From positions 3,658,001-3,722,000 of the forward strand of contig OZ244921.1 in the NCBI GenBank assembly GCA_965221755.1: DNA of 64,000 nt. The letters run 5' to 3'. Numbering within the stretch: position 1 is the stretch's first letter; every line of letters begins with the position of its first letter. The position numbers were made by a program, and so were the translations under genes. Shown piece after piece: positions 8,083 through 16,355 of this stretch. This stretch comes from Azophilus sp965221755. Lineage in GTDB: Bacteria > Pseudomonadota > Gammaproteobacteria > Pseudomonadales > Azotimanducaceae. The notes under the pieces were generated by a model that did not search any database, was not told where the DNA came from, and worked only from the letters and a program-made list of their open reading frames with translations.

Positions 8083-8340
8083 AGGAGCCTCTGATTAAGT
8101 CCTGGAAGTTCAGAGCGGCCTGTGGGGCGCGCCGGCAAGGCGCGGCGAAGCCGTGTGGCAGGCCCCCACACAATGAGCCGCAACGCCGCCAGCGCGCCCC
8201 ACAGGCGCTCCCGAAGGGCGCTTCACGGTGCTTCGGCCCGAGTTCCGCTCCGCCTGCGGATGTTGCGCGCCTCATTGCGGGCTCATTTCCATCCCCAAGC
8301 AGTGAAGCGCTGAACGAACGGGACTTGATCAGAGGCTCCC
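8083..8340. mobile_element. MITE-like element, 258 bp, no transposase
   Basis: The ends are inverted repeats: left (A)GGAGCCTCTGATTAAGTCC and right, read on the other strand, (G)GGAGCCTCTGATCAAGTCC, with weaker matching for about 15 more bases. Inside is a further inverted pair, TGTGGGGCGCGC and GCGCGCCCCACA. There is no coding frame. Such ends recall IS5-group insertion sequences, so this looks like a non-autonomous derivative. No convincing target-site duplication is visible. Confidence 0.55.
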
Positions 8341-8630
8341 TAACGTGCGGCTCATGCCATTCGGGCAAGGATGCGGCGTTGCGGGCATCACCGGGGAATC
8401 CGTTCACGCCATAGGGGCCATCGGCGATGATGCAGTCGGGTCGTGGCCAGAGACGGCAGCGGTCCTCCGCCGGCCCGAAGTGGATCGCCGTTCCGTCACG
8501 GGCATAGGTTCAACCCGGGCGCAGAGAGACTTGGCTAGGCCCGCCCTCCGAGAAAAGCGGCTTCTGCGATGCGCCGTTGATTGTCGTTGCGCTCACGGAT
8601 TTTTTCTCTCAGTCCGGCTTCAATTCATCG
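8341..8630. other. Non-coding stretch upstream of coaE
   Basis: No recognisable gene, repeat or strong promoter was found between the MITE-like element and the coaE start. Frames here are short and lack coding character. Confidence 0.5.
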
Positions 8631-9323
8631 ATGCCTGCCTACCCTCCCGCCATCTTACCCGCTAAACTGCCGTTTTCGCATCGGTACGGGTTTGCCTTGT
8701 TCACCATTGGCCTGACTGGCGGCATCGCCTCCGGGAAATCCACTGCGGCGCGCCATTTGGGCCAGCTCGGCGCCCATGTGATCGATGCCGACCGCTTGGG
8801 GCACCGCGCCTACGAGCCGGAAGCCGCCGCGTTCAAGCAGGTGGTCGATGCCTTCGGCGATGCCGTGGTGGCCGCCGACGGCACCATCGACCGCCGTGCG
8901 CTCGGCAGCAAGGTGTTCGGCCAACCGGGTGAACTGAAGAAGCTCACCGACATCGTGTGGCCGGAGATTCGCCGCTTGGCCGATCTGGAAATCGAAGCCC
9001 AACGGACGCTGCGGCCGGATGCAGTGGTGGTGCTGGAGGCGGCGGTCATGGTCGAGGCCGGATGGCAGCGCAGCCTGGACGAGGTCTGGGTGGTGGCCGT
9101 TGAGCCGGAAGTCGCGATTGAGCGGGCCATGGCGCGCGACGGCCTGACTGCCGAGGAGGTGCGCTCGCGGCTTGCGGCCCAAACCGGCAATGCGGAACGC
9201 CGACGCCACGCGGCTGTGGTGATCGACAATTCGGCGGGGCTTGATGAGCTGCGCGCCCAGCTGGATCGGCAATGGAGGCGCGTGGCGGGCGCTCAGGCAG
9301 CCCGGACAGCAGCCGCCTCATGA
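8631..9323 (+). CDS. coaE: Dephospho-CoA kinase
   Basis: Catalyses the last step of coenzyme A synthesis, phosphorylation of the 3'-hydroxyl of dephospho-CoA. The Walker A motif is TGGIASGKST, followed by DADRLGHRAYEP, 'DGTIDRRALGSKVFGQPGELKKLTDIVWPEI', the VVLEAAVMVEAGW strand and the lid residues 'AIERAMARDGLTAEEVRSRLAAQ'. All are standard CoaE features. From the ATG at 8631 the product is 230 residues, a little long; TTG at 8697 (just before FTIGLTGG) would give the usual ~208 and is a serious alternative. The stop overlaps the next gene's ATG (ATGA), implying translational coupling. Confidence 0.88.
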   Translation: MPAYPPAILPAKLPFSHRYGFALFTIGLTGGIASGKSTAARHLGQLGAHVIDADRLGHRAYEPEAAAFKQVVDAFGDAVVAADGTIDRRALGSKVFGQPGELKKLTDIVWPEIRRLADLEIEAQRTLRPDAVVVLEAAVMVEAGWQRSLDEVWVVAVEPEVAIERAMARDGLTAEEVRSRLAAQTGNAERRRHAAVVIDNSAGLDELRAQLDRQWRRVAGAQAARTAAAS

Positions 9324-9955
9324 TCCTTGACCTCCACACCCATTCCGTTGTCTCAGATGATGGGCGGGCTAAAGTGCCCAACTACTGCCAGTGGATTCGC
9401 GCCCGGGAGCTGCCCATCGAAGGCTTCGTGCTGACCGAGCACCGTCAGTTCGACTTCGCATCCGACTACAGCGCCTTGGCCCGCCAGTTCGGGCTGACCA
9501 TCCTGAAGGCCAGCGAAGTGGAAACCGAATACGGCCACGTGCTGGTCTTCGGCGTCACCGAGGGCTTGACCAAGGCATTTGACTTCGCCGACATCCACCT
9601 GCCGCTCGCCCAAGTGATCGAGGAATCCGAACGCCACGGCGCGGTGCCGGTGCCCTGCCATCCCGGCCGCAAGCGCGTGGGCATGGCGGCGCACATCGAC
9701 GAACTCGGCGTGCCCGCAGGGGTGCGCATCGTCGAGATCTTCAACGGCGGCAGCCGCGGCGAGGAGGACCGCATCGCCGCGGCAATGGCCAGCGAGCGGA
9801 ACTACCGGGGCATCGGCGGCAGCGACGCCCACATCGTCAGCCACATTGGGCGCTGCGCCACCCGCTTCGATGGCACGGTGGGCAGCGAGGGCGAACTGGC
9901 CGAAGCGCTGCGCAGCGGCGGCTTCGAGGCCGTAAGCTTCCGGGAGCAGGCATGA
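9320..9955 (+). CDS. PHP-domain metal-dependent phosphoesterase
   Basis: A 211-residue PHP-family protein. Metal-ligand motifs appear in order: DLHTHSVVSDDGR at the N-terminus (residues 4-16), LTEHRQFDF, SEVETEYGH, PCHPGR and, near the C-terminus, GGSDAHI. This is the YciV/TrpH-like single-domain type, which includes nucleoside 3',5'-bisphosphate and RNA phosphatases. The substrate is not predictable. It overlaps coaE by four bases upstream and the FAS1-like hydratase by four bases downstream. Confidence 0.82.
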   Translation: MILDLHTHSVVSDDGRAKVPNYCQWIRARELPIEGFVLTEHRQFDFASDYSALARQFGLTILKASEVETEYGHVLVFGVTEGLTKAFDFADIHLPLAQVIEESERHGAVPVPCHPGRKRVGMAAHIDELGVPAGVRIVEIFNGGSRGEEDRIAAAMASERNYRGIGGSDAHIVSHIGRCATRFDGTVGSEGELAEALRSGGFEAVSFREQA

Positions 9956-10404
9956 GCGACGCAATCGACGTGGAGGCCCTGCGGGCGGCCTACCTGAATC
10001 AAGTCTTCGACGAGGTCGAAGTCACCCTGGACGCCGAGGAGACGGCCGCCTACGCCGTCAGTTGCGGCGAGGTTTCGCCCTGCTTCACCGATCCGTCCGA
10101 CCCGGACTTCCAGGCCCCGCCGACCCTGCCCGCCAGCCTGCGCCCGAGCCGGCGGCGGCCCAAGGGCTTTCCCAAGGTGGTGGGGCTCGGCATGGATGCC
10201 GGCAAGGCCGTGCGCTGCCACCGCCCCATCCGTCCCGGCGTCAAGCTGACCGCCAAGACCCACATGCACGACATCTACACCAAGACCGGACGCTCCGGGC
10301 GCATGGTGTTCTTCGTCAACCGCATGGAGATATTCGACCCCGGCGGCCAGCTGCTGGCCTCAGCGGACACCAGCAGCGTGGTTCGGGAGCGCCCCGAGCC
10401 ATGA
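9952..10404 (+). CDS. MaoC/FAS1-like acyl dehydratase, N-terminal half type
   Basis: A 150-residue single hot-dog domain protein of the FAS1-like dehydratase family (PF13452 type). Supporting segments are 'DVEALRAAYLNQVFDEVEVTLDAEETAAYAVSCGE', 'FPKVVGLGMDAGKAVRCHRPIRPG' and 'KTGRSGRMVFFVNRMEIFD'. Such proteins usually pair with a separate MaoC domain to make a heteromeric 2-enoyl-CoA hydratase. That partner is the next gene, overlapping by the sequence ATGA. The hydratase pair probably acts in degradation of a bulky acyl-CoA side chain (inference). Confidence 0.8.
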   Translation: MSDAIDVEALRAAYLNQVFDEVEVTLDAEETAAYAVSCGEVSPCFTDPSDPDFQAPPTLPASLRPSRRRPKGFPKVVGLGMDAGKAVRCHRPIRPGVKLTAKTHMHDIYTKTGRSGRMVFFVNRMEIFDPGGQLLASADTSSVVRERPEP

Positions 10405-10814
10405 CCGTCAAGCGCATCACCGACGTGGAGTTCGGCGACACGCTGCCGGTTTTCGATGCGGACACCGGCCTCGCCAACGTGACCCGCTTCGTTGAGGCCG
10501 CCCACTGGAACGCGCCGCGCTTCACCGACCACGAAGCCGCCCGCGCCGAGGGGCTGCCCGGCGCATTGGTCCCCGGCATCATGAGCCAAGGCTTCCTCGC
10601 CGCGATGATCCACCGCTGGGCGCCCAAGGCGGAAATCCTCTACGTCGATACGGTGTTCCGAGCGCCGGTGATCGTGGACCAGCCCTGCCACATCAACGGC
10701 GTGGTCACCGACCTCGACGAGGCCACCGGCGAAGTGGAGATCGACCTCACGGTGACCAACGACGCCGGCGAGACGCGGGTGTTCGGCACGGCGCGGGCTC
10801 GGTTGCCGATTTGA
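10401..10814 (+). CDS. MaoC-like hot-dog dehydratase
   Basis: A 137-residue MaoC-family protein. 'RFVEAAHWNAPRFTDHEAARAEGLPGALVPGIMSQGFLAAMIHRW' matches the hydratase 2 region with its characteristic aspartate/histidine positions (FTDHEAA; GLPG-x-L-V-P-G). 'DTVFRAPVIVDQP' and 'DLTVTNDAGETRVFGTARARLP' complete the hot-dog fold. It overlaps the FAS1-like partner by ATGA, so the two subunits are made together. Likely product: an enoyl-CoA hydratase subunit. The next gene begins about 35 bp on and is of a different kind. Confidence 0.82.
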   Translation: MTVKRITDVEFGDTLPVFDADTGLANVTRFVEAAHWNAPRFTDHEAARAEGLPGALVPGIMSQGFLAAMIHRWAPKAEILYVDTVFRAPVIVDQPCHINGVVTDLDEATGEVEIDLTVTNDAGETRVFGTARARLPI

Positions 10815-10849
10815 GGCATCCAACGATTCAAACGCACAATCCATCAAGC

Positions 10850-11986
10850 ATGATTCTGTTCCTATCGATCTGCTCGCTGACCAAGTCAGGAGGCGGTCAT
10901 GCTCAATACGACGCGGCGGAATCGATCACTTCGTATCTGCCGAGGAGGCTAGCGCAACGGCTTCTGACAAGGCGAGAGAAAGTGCGTCAGTGTGTTCAAG
11001 AATCCACAGAGCTTGAATGGCAGGGGGTTCCGCTTAACCAACTTGAGTTCAATCGTGACTTGGTACGGGGACCGGAATTCATGGGGCACCGCGCCGCCAG
11101 TTTCCTACCTGCACTTGACCGCTACCAAGGACGCTTCTATCAGGCACTCGGGCCGGATCGAAAGCAAAGGGTGGCTGAGTCGAGGCATCACTTTCTACTG
11201 CTATCGGGATTGTATGGTCTGCTGCGCCCACTGGAGCCCATTCAACTCTACAGTTGCCCGCTCAAATACCAGATCGCGGAAATCTGGGATGGCGACGAGC
11301 TGCTGACCGACATTCTTTGCAAGTACATACGCAATCAGGGAATTGCCAAGGTCATCGATCTGACTGCCATGGACGCCTATCGAAAACTGATCGATTGGAG
11401 CCGAGTGGCACGTTCCGGCGTGGAAGTGCTTCATGCCGCAGACTCCATGGCCGCCGGTGACTACGCACTAACTTCTTTCGGTCGCCTGCTAGCGTCCGAC
11501 TTGCTGCAGCGGACGGAAGACGAAATTGTAAACCTCGGACACGGCAGCCGGCTGGACAGCATGGTGCTTCAATCCACCGCTGTTGAACGAAAAGGGCTGC
11601 CGAGCGAATTTGACCGATCGCCATCACGTCCAGCAATGGAGCTGGACGCAGGTCTGCGAGGGGGCGTTTCAGAAGCTCCAGCCAAAAGCTCAATCGATCA
11701 CAGTTTCGGCGATGACTGGCAATTCGCAACAACCCGGAATTTTGAACAGGATGTGCGCCACCGCAAGGACGTTTATCCTGCAATCCTCAAAGCAGCCATC
11801 GAGATTTGCCGAGACCCGTTGACAGTGCGAGGTAACACTGTCAAGCGCCTATCAAGCGACTACGCCATTCCGGGGGCTTGGAGATATCGGATTGGCGACT
11901 ATCGCCTCATTTACGTTCCGGACAAAGTCAAGCGCAAGGTCAATTTTCATCGGATCAAACACCGCAGTGACGTCTATTCCCGGTAG
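10850..11986 (+). CDS. YaaA-family protein fused to a RelE/ParE-type toxin domain
   Basis: A 378-residue fusion. Residues about 1-210 match the YaaA (DUF328) peroxide-stress family: an opening 'MILFLSICSLTKSGGG', 'DRYQGRFYQALG', 'LLLSGLYGLLRPLEPIQLYSCPL', 'IWDGDELLTDIL' and 'VIDLTAMDAYRKLIDW'. Residues about 290-378 carry a RelE/ParE-like fold: 'FEQDVRHRKDVYPAILKAA', 'KRLSSDYAIPGAWRYRIGDYRLIYVPD' and a final 'NFHRIKHRSDVYSR' with the usual His-Arg-x-Asp-Val-Tyr tail. No antitoxin gene adjoins it. The DNA is clearly more A+T rich than its neighbours, suggesting acquisition. ATG at 10850 starts the YaaA core; an upstream ATG at 10811 overlaps the MaoC stop. Confidence 0.75.
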   Translation: MILFLSICSLTKSGGGHAQYDAAESITSYLPRRLAQRLLTRREKVRQCVQESTELEWQGVPLNQLEFNRDLVRGPEFMGHRAASFLPALDRYQGRFYQALGPDRKQRVAESRHHFLLLSGLYGLLRPLEPIQLYSCPLKYQIAEIWDGDELLTDILCKYIRNQGIAKVIDLTAMDAYRKLIDWSRVARSGVEVLHAADSMAAGDYALTSFGRLLASDLLQRTEDEIVNLGHGSRLDSMVLQSTAVERKGLPSEFDRSPSRPAMELDAGLRGGVSEAPAKSSIDHSFGDDWQFATTRNFEQDVRHRKDVYPAILKAAIEICRDPLTVRGNTVKRLSSDYAIPGAWRYRIGDYRLIYVPDKVKRKVNFHRIKHRSDVYSR

Positions 11987-12252
11987 AAGCTTGGCCGGGG
12001 CAGCCGCTGCGCAACATTGAAATTGCCTGCATCCGGCCTCGCACGGAGGGCGGATCCCGCACAGGTCGCGGCGTCGCCATCCTACGGATTTTCCCCCATC
12101 CACCTGCCAAGGCGGCCTCTTTGGTTGCGGTGCCGCGAGTCGGCCCATGCTAAGCCAACAACATGCCCGAACCCACATGCGCCCCTTATGGCAGCGGCGG
12201 TGCTGTGCTAACGTTCGCCTTGCCCGCCAAAGGCTTCGCCAAGGAGTCCGCC

Positions 12253-13017
12253 ATGCCGTCAGCCGAATCCCAGCCCGTCCAGCCAGCGCGGCTTCACGCC
12301 TCCACCGTCCCGCGGCTGCGCGGCGTCCCGGCGCCGATCGAGTACCCGGAGTCGGACGGTAGGCCCATGGGCGAGTCCACCGTCCACATCCGCACGGCCA
12401 TTGATGCGATCACCCCGCTGCAGGACCGCCATCGGGGTCGCTTGGACGCCTTCGTGGGCGGCAACCTGATGATGTACTACGAGGAGGGCAACCCGAGGCG
12501 GTACGTGTCGCCGGACGTGTTCGTGAACTTTGGGGTTGCAAGCGAGCCGCCGCGGCCAATCTGGAAGGTCTGGGAGGAGGGGAAGCTGGCGGACTTCGTG
12601 CTTGAGGTGACATCGAAGACAACGCAGCGCAACGACGAGGGTCCGAAGAAGCGACTGTACCAGCGGTTGGAGGTTTCAGAATACTGGCAGTTCGACCCGA
12701 CTGGGGACTACCTGAATCCGAAGCTGAAGGGGCAGCGGCTGGAGCCGGACGGTCAGTACGCGCAGATAGTCCTTCAGGAGTTCGAAAAGGGGCTGCTTGG
12801 CCACTCCGCCGTGCTTGGTCTGGAACTGCGGCTGGAAGATGACCGGCTTCGCCTCTTCGATCCTGAGATCGGCGCGTATCTGCTGACTTCCGAGGAGAAG
12901 GAGGCGGTCATTCGGGAACAGGGCGCAGCCATGGCGGAACTGGAGCGCGCCCGCCTCGCCGCCGAGCGGCGGGTCGCCGAGCTTGAGCGGCGTTTGGCCG
13001 ATCTCTCGCCTGACTGA
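12253..13017 (+). CDS. Uma2 family (DUF820) endonuclease-like protein with C-terminal coiled coil
   Basis: A 254-residue Uma2/DUF820 protein of the PD-(D/E)XK superfamily. Core marks are 'NPRRYVSPDVFVNFG' (metal Asp), 'GKLADFVLEVTSKTT' (Glu with the basic position), 'KKRLYQRLEVSEYWQFDPTGDYL' and 'LEPDGQYAQI'. After about residue 220 an Ala/Glu/Arg-rich coiled coil (AELERARLAAERRVAELERR) follows, a common Uma2 tail. AAGGAG six bases before the ATG at 12253 fixes the start. The family is expanded in many genomes and often mobile; function is poorly defined. Confidence 0.82.
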   Translation: MPSAESQPVQPARLHASTVPRLRGVPAPIEYPESDGRPMGESTVHIRTAIDAITPLQDRHRGRLDAFVGGNLMMYYEEGNPRRYVSPDVFVNFGVASEPPRPIWKVWEEGKLADFVLEVTSKTTQRNDEGPKKRLYQRLEVSEYWQFDPTGDYLNPKLKGQRLEPDGQYAQIVLQEFEKGLLGHSAVLGLELRLEDDRLRLFDPEIGAYLLTSEEKEAVIREQGAAMAELERARLAAERRVAELERRLADLSPD

Positions 13018-13133
13018 TTTTCAACTGGCTCAGACAACATTGACACGGCGGCGAACGGCGCTCCTAACCAACGCCATTGCGAGAACCCGATGCCCTCGCG
13101 TCGAACCAAGGGATCCAGTTGGAGACGAAACGC

Positions 13134-13544
13134 CTACGCCGGCTCGAACAGCGGCACGCAGAGCGTCTCGTGCTCCTCCCATCGAACCTTCACCCGCATT
13201 CCGATCCGAACGCTTGCGGGCCCTTCAACGCCCACCACGTTCGACACCAGGCGCGGGCCTTCGTCGAGGTCGATCCACGCGACGGCGTAGGGCGCCATGC
13301 GGCGAAAGAACGGATGGTAGCTCTGGCGCACGATGCTGTAGGTGTAAACCGTGCCCTCCCCGGCGGATTCCTTCCATGCCAAGTTGGCGCTCAGGCAAGC
13401 CGGGCAGCGGCGGCGCGGGTAGAACACCACCGCGCCGCAATCCGAGCATTGCTGGTAGGTCAGACGCTTGTCCTTGGTCGCCCGCCAAAAGGCTTGGGTG
13501 TCCAAGTCGCGCAGGTTCGGCAGTGGACGGGTTGGATCAGCCAT
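13134..13544 (-). CDS. Zn-ribbon / OB-fold (DUF35) acyl-CoA-associated protein
   Basis: A 136-residue DUF35 protein. The rubredoxin-like zinc ribbon is CSDCGAVVFYPRRRCPAC (residues about 33-50), followed by an OB fold: 'GEGTVYTYSIVRQSYHPFF', 'YAVAWIDLDEGPRLVSNVVG' and 'MRVKVRWEE'. DUF35 proteins form complexes with thiolase-like partners in steroid and fatty-acid degradation. Here it starts four bases after the stop of a thiolase-like gene, the standard arrangement, so the two should act as one complex. Confidence 0.85.
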   Translation of the reverse strand: MADPTRPLPNLRDLDTQAFWRATKDKRLTYQQCSDCGAVVFYPRRRCPACLSANLAWKESAGEGTVYTYSIVRQSYHPFFRRMAPYAVAWIDLDEGPRLVSNVVGVEGPASVRIGMRVKVRWEEHETLCVPLFEPA

Positions 13545-13548
13545 GACT

Positions 13549-14739
13549 TTAGTCCCTTCCCAGGATGACGGTGCCGGCGCAGTGGCGGCTGCCCAACATG
13601 CCGCCGTTGCCGTGCGCGACGGCGAGGCGGGCGTCCTCGACCTGGGAGCGGGACTCGCCGCGCAACTGGCGCGCCGCTTCAATCAGCAGGAAGATGCCGC
13701 GCATGCCTGGATGGTTTGAGGACAGGCCGCCGCCATCGGTGTTCAGCGCCGGGCCGTCGCTTGGGCGGTCAAAGCGCAGGCGGCCGCCGCTGACCCAGGC
13801 GCCGCCCTCCCCCTTGGCGCAAAAGCCAAGGTCTTCCAGAATGGTGAGCACTGTAATGCTGAACGAGTCGTAGATCATGGCGATGTCGATCTCGTCCGGC
13901 CGAACGCCGGCCTCGCCGAAGGCCGTTGGGCCGGATTGGGCGGCGGCGCTGGTGGTAAGGTCGCCGCCGTTTTCCGGATAGCCCGCGGCCTCGCCCGCGC
14001 CGAGCAGCCAGACCGGCGGCTTGGCGCAGTCGCGGGCCACGTCGGCGGCCGCAATCACCACCGCGCCGCCGCCGTCGGAGATCATGCAGCACTCCAGCAA
14101 ATGCAGCGGATCGGCAATCATCCGGGAGCCCACCACGTCCGCCACGGTGGTTTCCCGAATGTCGAGAAACTCCAGGTCCTCCATCGCCTTAACCGCCTCG
14201 GGGTTGCGCATGGCGTGATGGCGGGTGGCCACCGAAATCTCGGCAAGCTGCTCGCTGGTGGTGCCGTAGTCGAACATGTGCCGCTGGGCGACCATGGCGT
14301 AGTTGGCCACCAACGTCATGCCGGCGAAGCCGTCCATGTTGTCGGCGGGATGCCCGCCGCCGCCCCGTCCGCCCACGCCGATGGCGTGGGCGTTGCTGTG
14401 GGCGGTGGAGCCATAGGTGAGCAGGGCCACCCGCGCCCTGCCCGCAGCCAGGTCGCGCTTGGCATGGGCGGCGTGGAACTCGTAGGAGGAGCCGCCGACG
14501 CCAGTGGTGTCGATGACCTTGGGCTTGAGCCCGAAGTATTCGGCGATGTTGAGGCCGGCCATGCCGCCGCCCTCGCCCGCATCGTAAACGGCATCGACGT
14601 CGCCAAGCCCCAGCCCGGCGTCCGCCAAGGCACGGGCGGCGCATTCCGCCTTGATCTGCAGCGGGCTTAACGCGCCCTCTACGTCTCTGGAGGGGAATTC
14701 ATGGATGCCGACAATGGCGGCGTCTCTTGCCTGGACCAA
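13549..14739 (-). CDS. Thiolase-like / SCP2-type lipid-transfer protein
   Basis: A 396-residue thiolase-superfamily protein of the non-condensing 'lipid-transfer' type. The segment where true thiolases carry the nucleophilic Cys reads DTTGVGGSSYEFHAAHAKRDL, with Ser/Ser instead, as usual in this subgroup. 'MISDGGGAVVIAAADVARD', 'IAMIYDSFSITVLTILEDLGFC', 'LSSNHPGMRG' and 'AHGNGGMLGSRHCAGTVILG' complete the fold. Related proteins with a DUF35 partner perform retro-aldol cleavage of steroid side-chain CoA thioesters; that role here is inference. The start is TTG at 14739, preceded by AAGGA at good spacing. Confidence 0.82.
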   Translation of the reverse strand: MVQARDAAIVGIHEFPSRDVEGALSPLQIKAECAARALADAGLGLGDVDAVYDAGEGGGMAGLNIAEYFGLKPKVIDTTGVGGSSYEFHAAHAKRDLAAGRARVALLTYGSTAHSNAHAIGVGGRGGGGHPADNMDGFAGMTLVANYAMVAQRHMFDYGTTSEQLAEISVATRHHAMRNPEAVKAMEDLEFLDIRETTVADVVGSRMIADPLHLLECCMISDGGGAVVIAAADVARDCAKPPVWLLGAGEAAGYPENGGDLTTSAAAQSGPTAFGEAGVRPDEIDIAMIYDSFSITVLTILEDLGFCAKGEGGAWVSGGRLRFDRPSDGPALNTDGGGLSSNHPGMRGIFLLIEAARQLRGESRSQVEDARLAVAHGNGGMLGSRHCAGTVILGRD

Positions 14740-14801
14740 ACCAAATCCTTAGTTTTTTGTTTAGAAATAGCCTCTATTATTTTGATATAAAAGAAAATAT
14801 A
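14740..14801 (-). promoter_or_regulatory. A+T-rich spacer, likely promoter of the thiolase-DUF35 operon
   Basis: Sixty-two bases of strongly A+T-rich DNA separate the CaiB stop from the thiolase-like start, in an otherwise G+C-rich region. Read on the minus strand it contains TTAATATATT, TTATATC and AATAATAG, several possible -10 hexamers, and AAGGA as the ribosome site. No single hexamer pair can be chosen. Confidence 0.35.
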
Positions 14802-16010
14802 TTAACCAGCGGAAATCACCGCACCCACATCCACCAGCGAGCGAATCTCCGCTGCGGAATAGCCCAAGCTGTGCAGCACCGGCTCGGAATGCTCTCCCAG
14901 AACCGGCGCGGGCGCCTCCACATCCGCCGGGGTGGCCTCGAAACGGGCTGCTGGCCGCGCCAAGCGGACTTGGCCATAGCCGTCGAAATCGTAGATGCCC
15001 ACGGTGTCGTTGGCGATGATCTGCTCATGGTTCAGCAAATCCAGTCGGGTCAGCAGGGGCGCTGAGGGCACGCCCTCGGCATCCAGGCGGGCGAGAATCT
15101 CATCCCGGTCCCAGTGCTTGAGCGCCTCAGCCGTCATCGCCTTGCGCTCGCTGGCGTTGCGAAAGCGGCCCGACGTGGTGGCGAAGCGGGGATCGTCGAT
15201 CCACTCGGCCTTGCGCAAGGCGACGCACAGCCCGCGCCACTCCTTGTCGCTGACGGCCCCGGCGGTGATGTGGCCGTTTTGGGTCTCATAGATCAGGTCC
15301 ATGGTGCCTTGGTATTGGGTCACGTCCACCTCATCGCCCACGTAAACCAGCCCGCCCATGCCCTCCGGCCAGAAGAAGGCGATCATGGTGTCCAGCATGG
15401 AGAGCCGGACGTGCTGGCCTTGGCCGCGCCTCTCACGGGCATAGAGGGCCGATGCGACGGCTTGGGCGGCGGTGACCGCCGTCACTTTGTCGGCGATGAT
15501 GATGCGGAACATGCGCGGCTGCTTGGTGTCCCGGTCGGCCTGAATGTCGGTGGCGCCGGAAAGCGCTTGAATCACCGGGTCGTACACTCGCTGGTGGGCG
15601 TAGGGGCCCCGCTCCCCGAAGCCGCTGATGGAGACGTAGATGAGGCGCGGATTGGCGCTGCGCATGGCCCCAGCGCCCAATCCCAAGCGATCCATGGCAC
15701 CCGGGCGGAAGTTCTGCAGCAGCACGTCGGCCGAGGCGATCAGCGCCTGCACCGGCGCCAAGGCCTCCGGCTTCTTCAGATCGACGCACAGCGAGCGCTT
15801 GCCGCGGTTGCAGGCAAAGAAGCCCGGCGGCAGGCCGTTGCGGCCAGTGCTGATGCGCCGCATCTCATCGCCGGCGGGAGACTCCACCTTAATGACCTCG
15901 GCACCTTGGTCGGCCAGCATGGCCGCAGCCACCGGGCCCGACACCATGGTGGTGAAGTCCACCACCCGCACGCCGTCAAGCGGGCCAGCCATCACGGGGA
16001 TTTCACCCAT
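14802..16010 (-). CDS. CaiB/BaiF family (class III) CoA-transferase
   Basis: A 402-residue class III CoA-transferase that moves CoA between carboxylic acids. Family marks are 'GPLDGVRVVDFTTMVSGPVAAAMLADQGAEVIKVE', 'NRGKRSLCVDLKKPEALAPVQ', 'ADVLLQNFRPGAMDRLGLG', 'YVSISGFGERGPY' and the catalytic-Asp region 'RVYDPVIQALSG'. The ATG at 16010 has GGAG close upstream; a second ATG six codons in starts the core. It lies just upstream of the thiolase-like/DUF35 pair on the same strand and probably supplies or recycles an acyl-CoA in the same pathway. Confidence 0.88.
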   Translation of the reverse strand: MGEIPVMAGPLDGVRVVDFTTMVSGPVAAAMLADQGAEVIKVESPAGDEMRRISTGRNGLPPGFFACNRGKRSLCVDLKKPEALAPVQALIASADVLLQNFRPGAMDRLGLGAGAMRSANPRLIYVSISGFGERGPYAHQRVYDPVIQALSGATDIQADRDTKQPRMFRIIIADKVTAVTAAQAVASALYARERRGQGQHVRLSMLDTMIAFFWPEGMGGLVYVGDEVDVTQYQGTMDLIYETQNGHITAGAVSDKEWRGLCVALRKAEWIDDPRFATTSGRFRNASERKAMTAEALKHWDRDEILARLDAEGVPSAPLLTRLDLLNHEQIIANDTVGIYDFDGYGQVRLARPAARFEATPADVEAPAPVLGEHSEPVLHSLGYSAAEIRSLVDVGAVISAG

Positions 16011-16355
16011 CCAATCTCCAACGCGAGGGACAAAGTGGGTTAGCATACACCCGTCTTGACGCCGTGCGCCAATCCATCACGCCCACCATCAACCCATCAA
16101 TGGATAAGGCAACAATTCTCATTATGTCGGGGCGAAGGCATCTTGCCCTCGAAATGAATCGAGGAATTCCATCAAGGGCGGAAACCCGCTCCGGAGAGCT
16201 TCGCTTGGCCCAACGAAAAAGCCAAAATGAGAACTGCTGCGGATAAGGACGCCAAGCTGGCCACAGCCCAATCGGCAGGCGCCGCGATCCACGACGGGCA
16301 GCCAGCAGCCCGCAACGCGCCGCTCGACGATTTCCTGAGCAGGAGTCAATAGATC
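16011..16355. other. Intergenic stretch between divergent CoA-transferase and deacetylase genes
   Basis: About 345 bp between divergent starts. It should hold both promoters. A moderately A+T-rich segment around 16080-16130 (GATAAGGCAACAATTCTCATTATG) is the best candidate region. No gene or repeat was recognised. Confidence 0.45.

Noticed and set aside
7439..8407. A 322-codon minus-strand frame crossing the DUF4153 3' end, the intergenic region and the MITE-like element
   Set aside because: It passes through the antisense of a real gene and a mobile element. Only a short inner segment resembles a protein family, recorded separately at low confidence.
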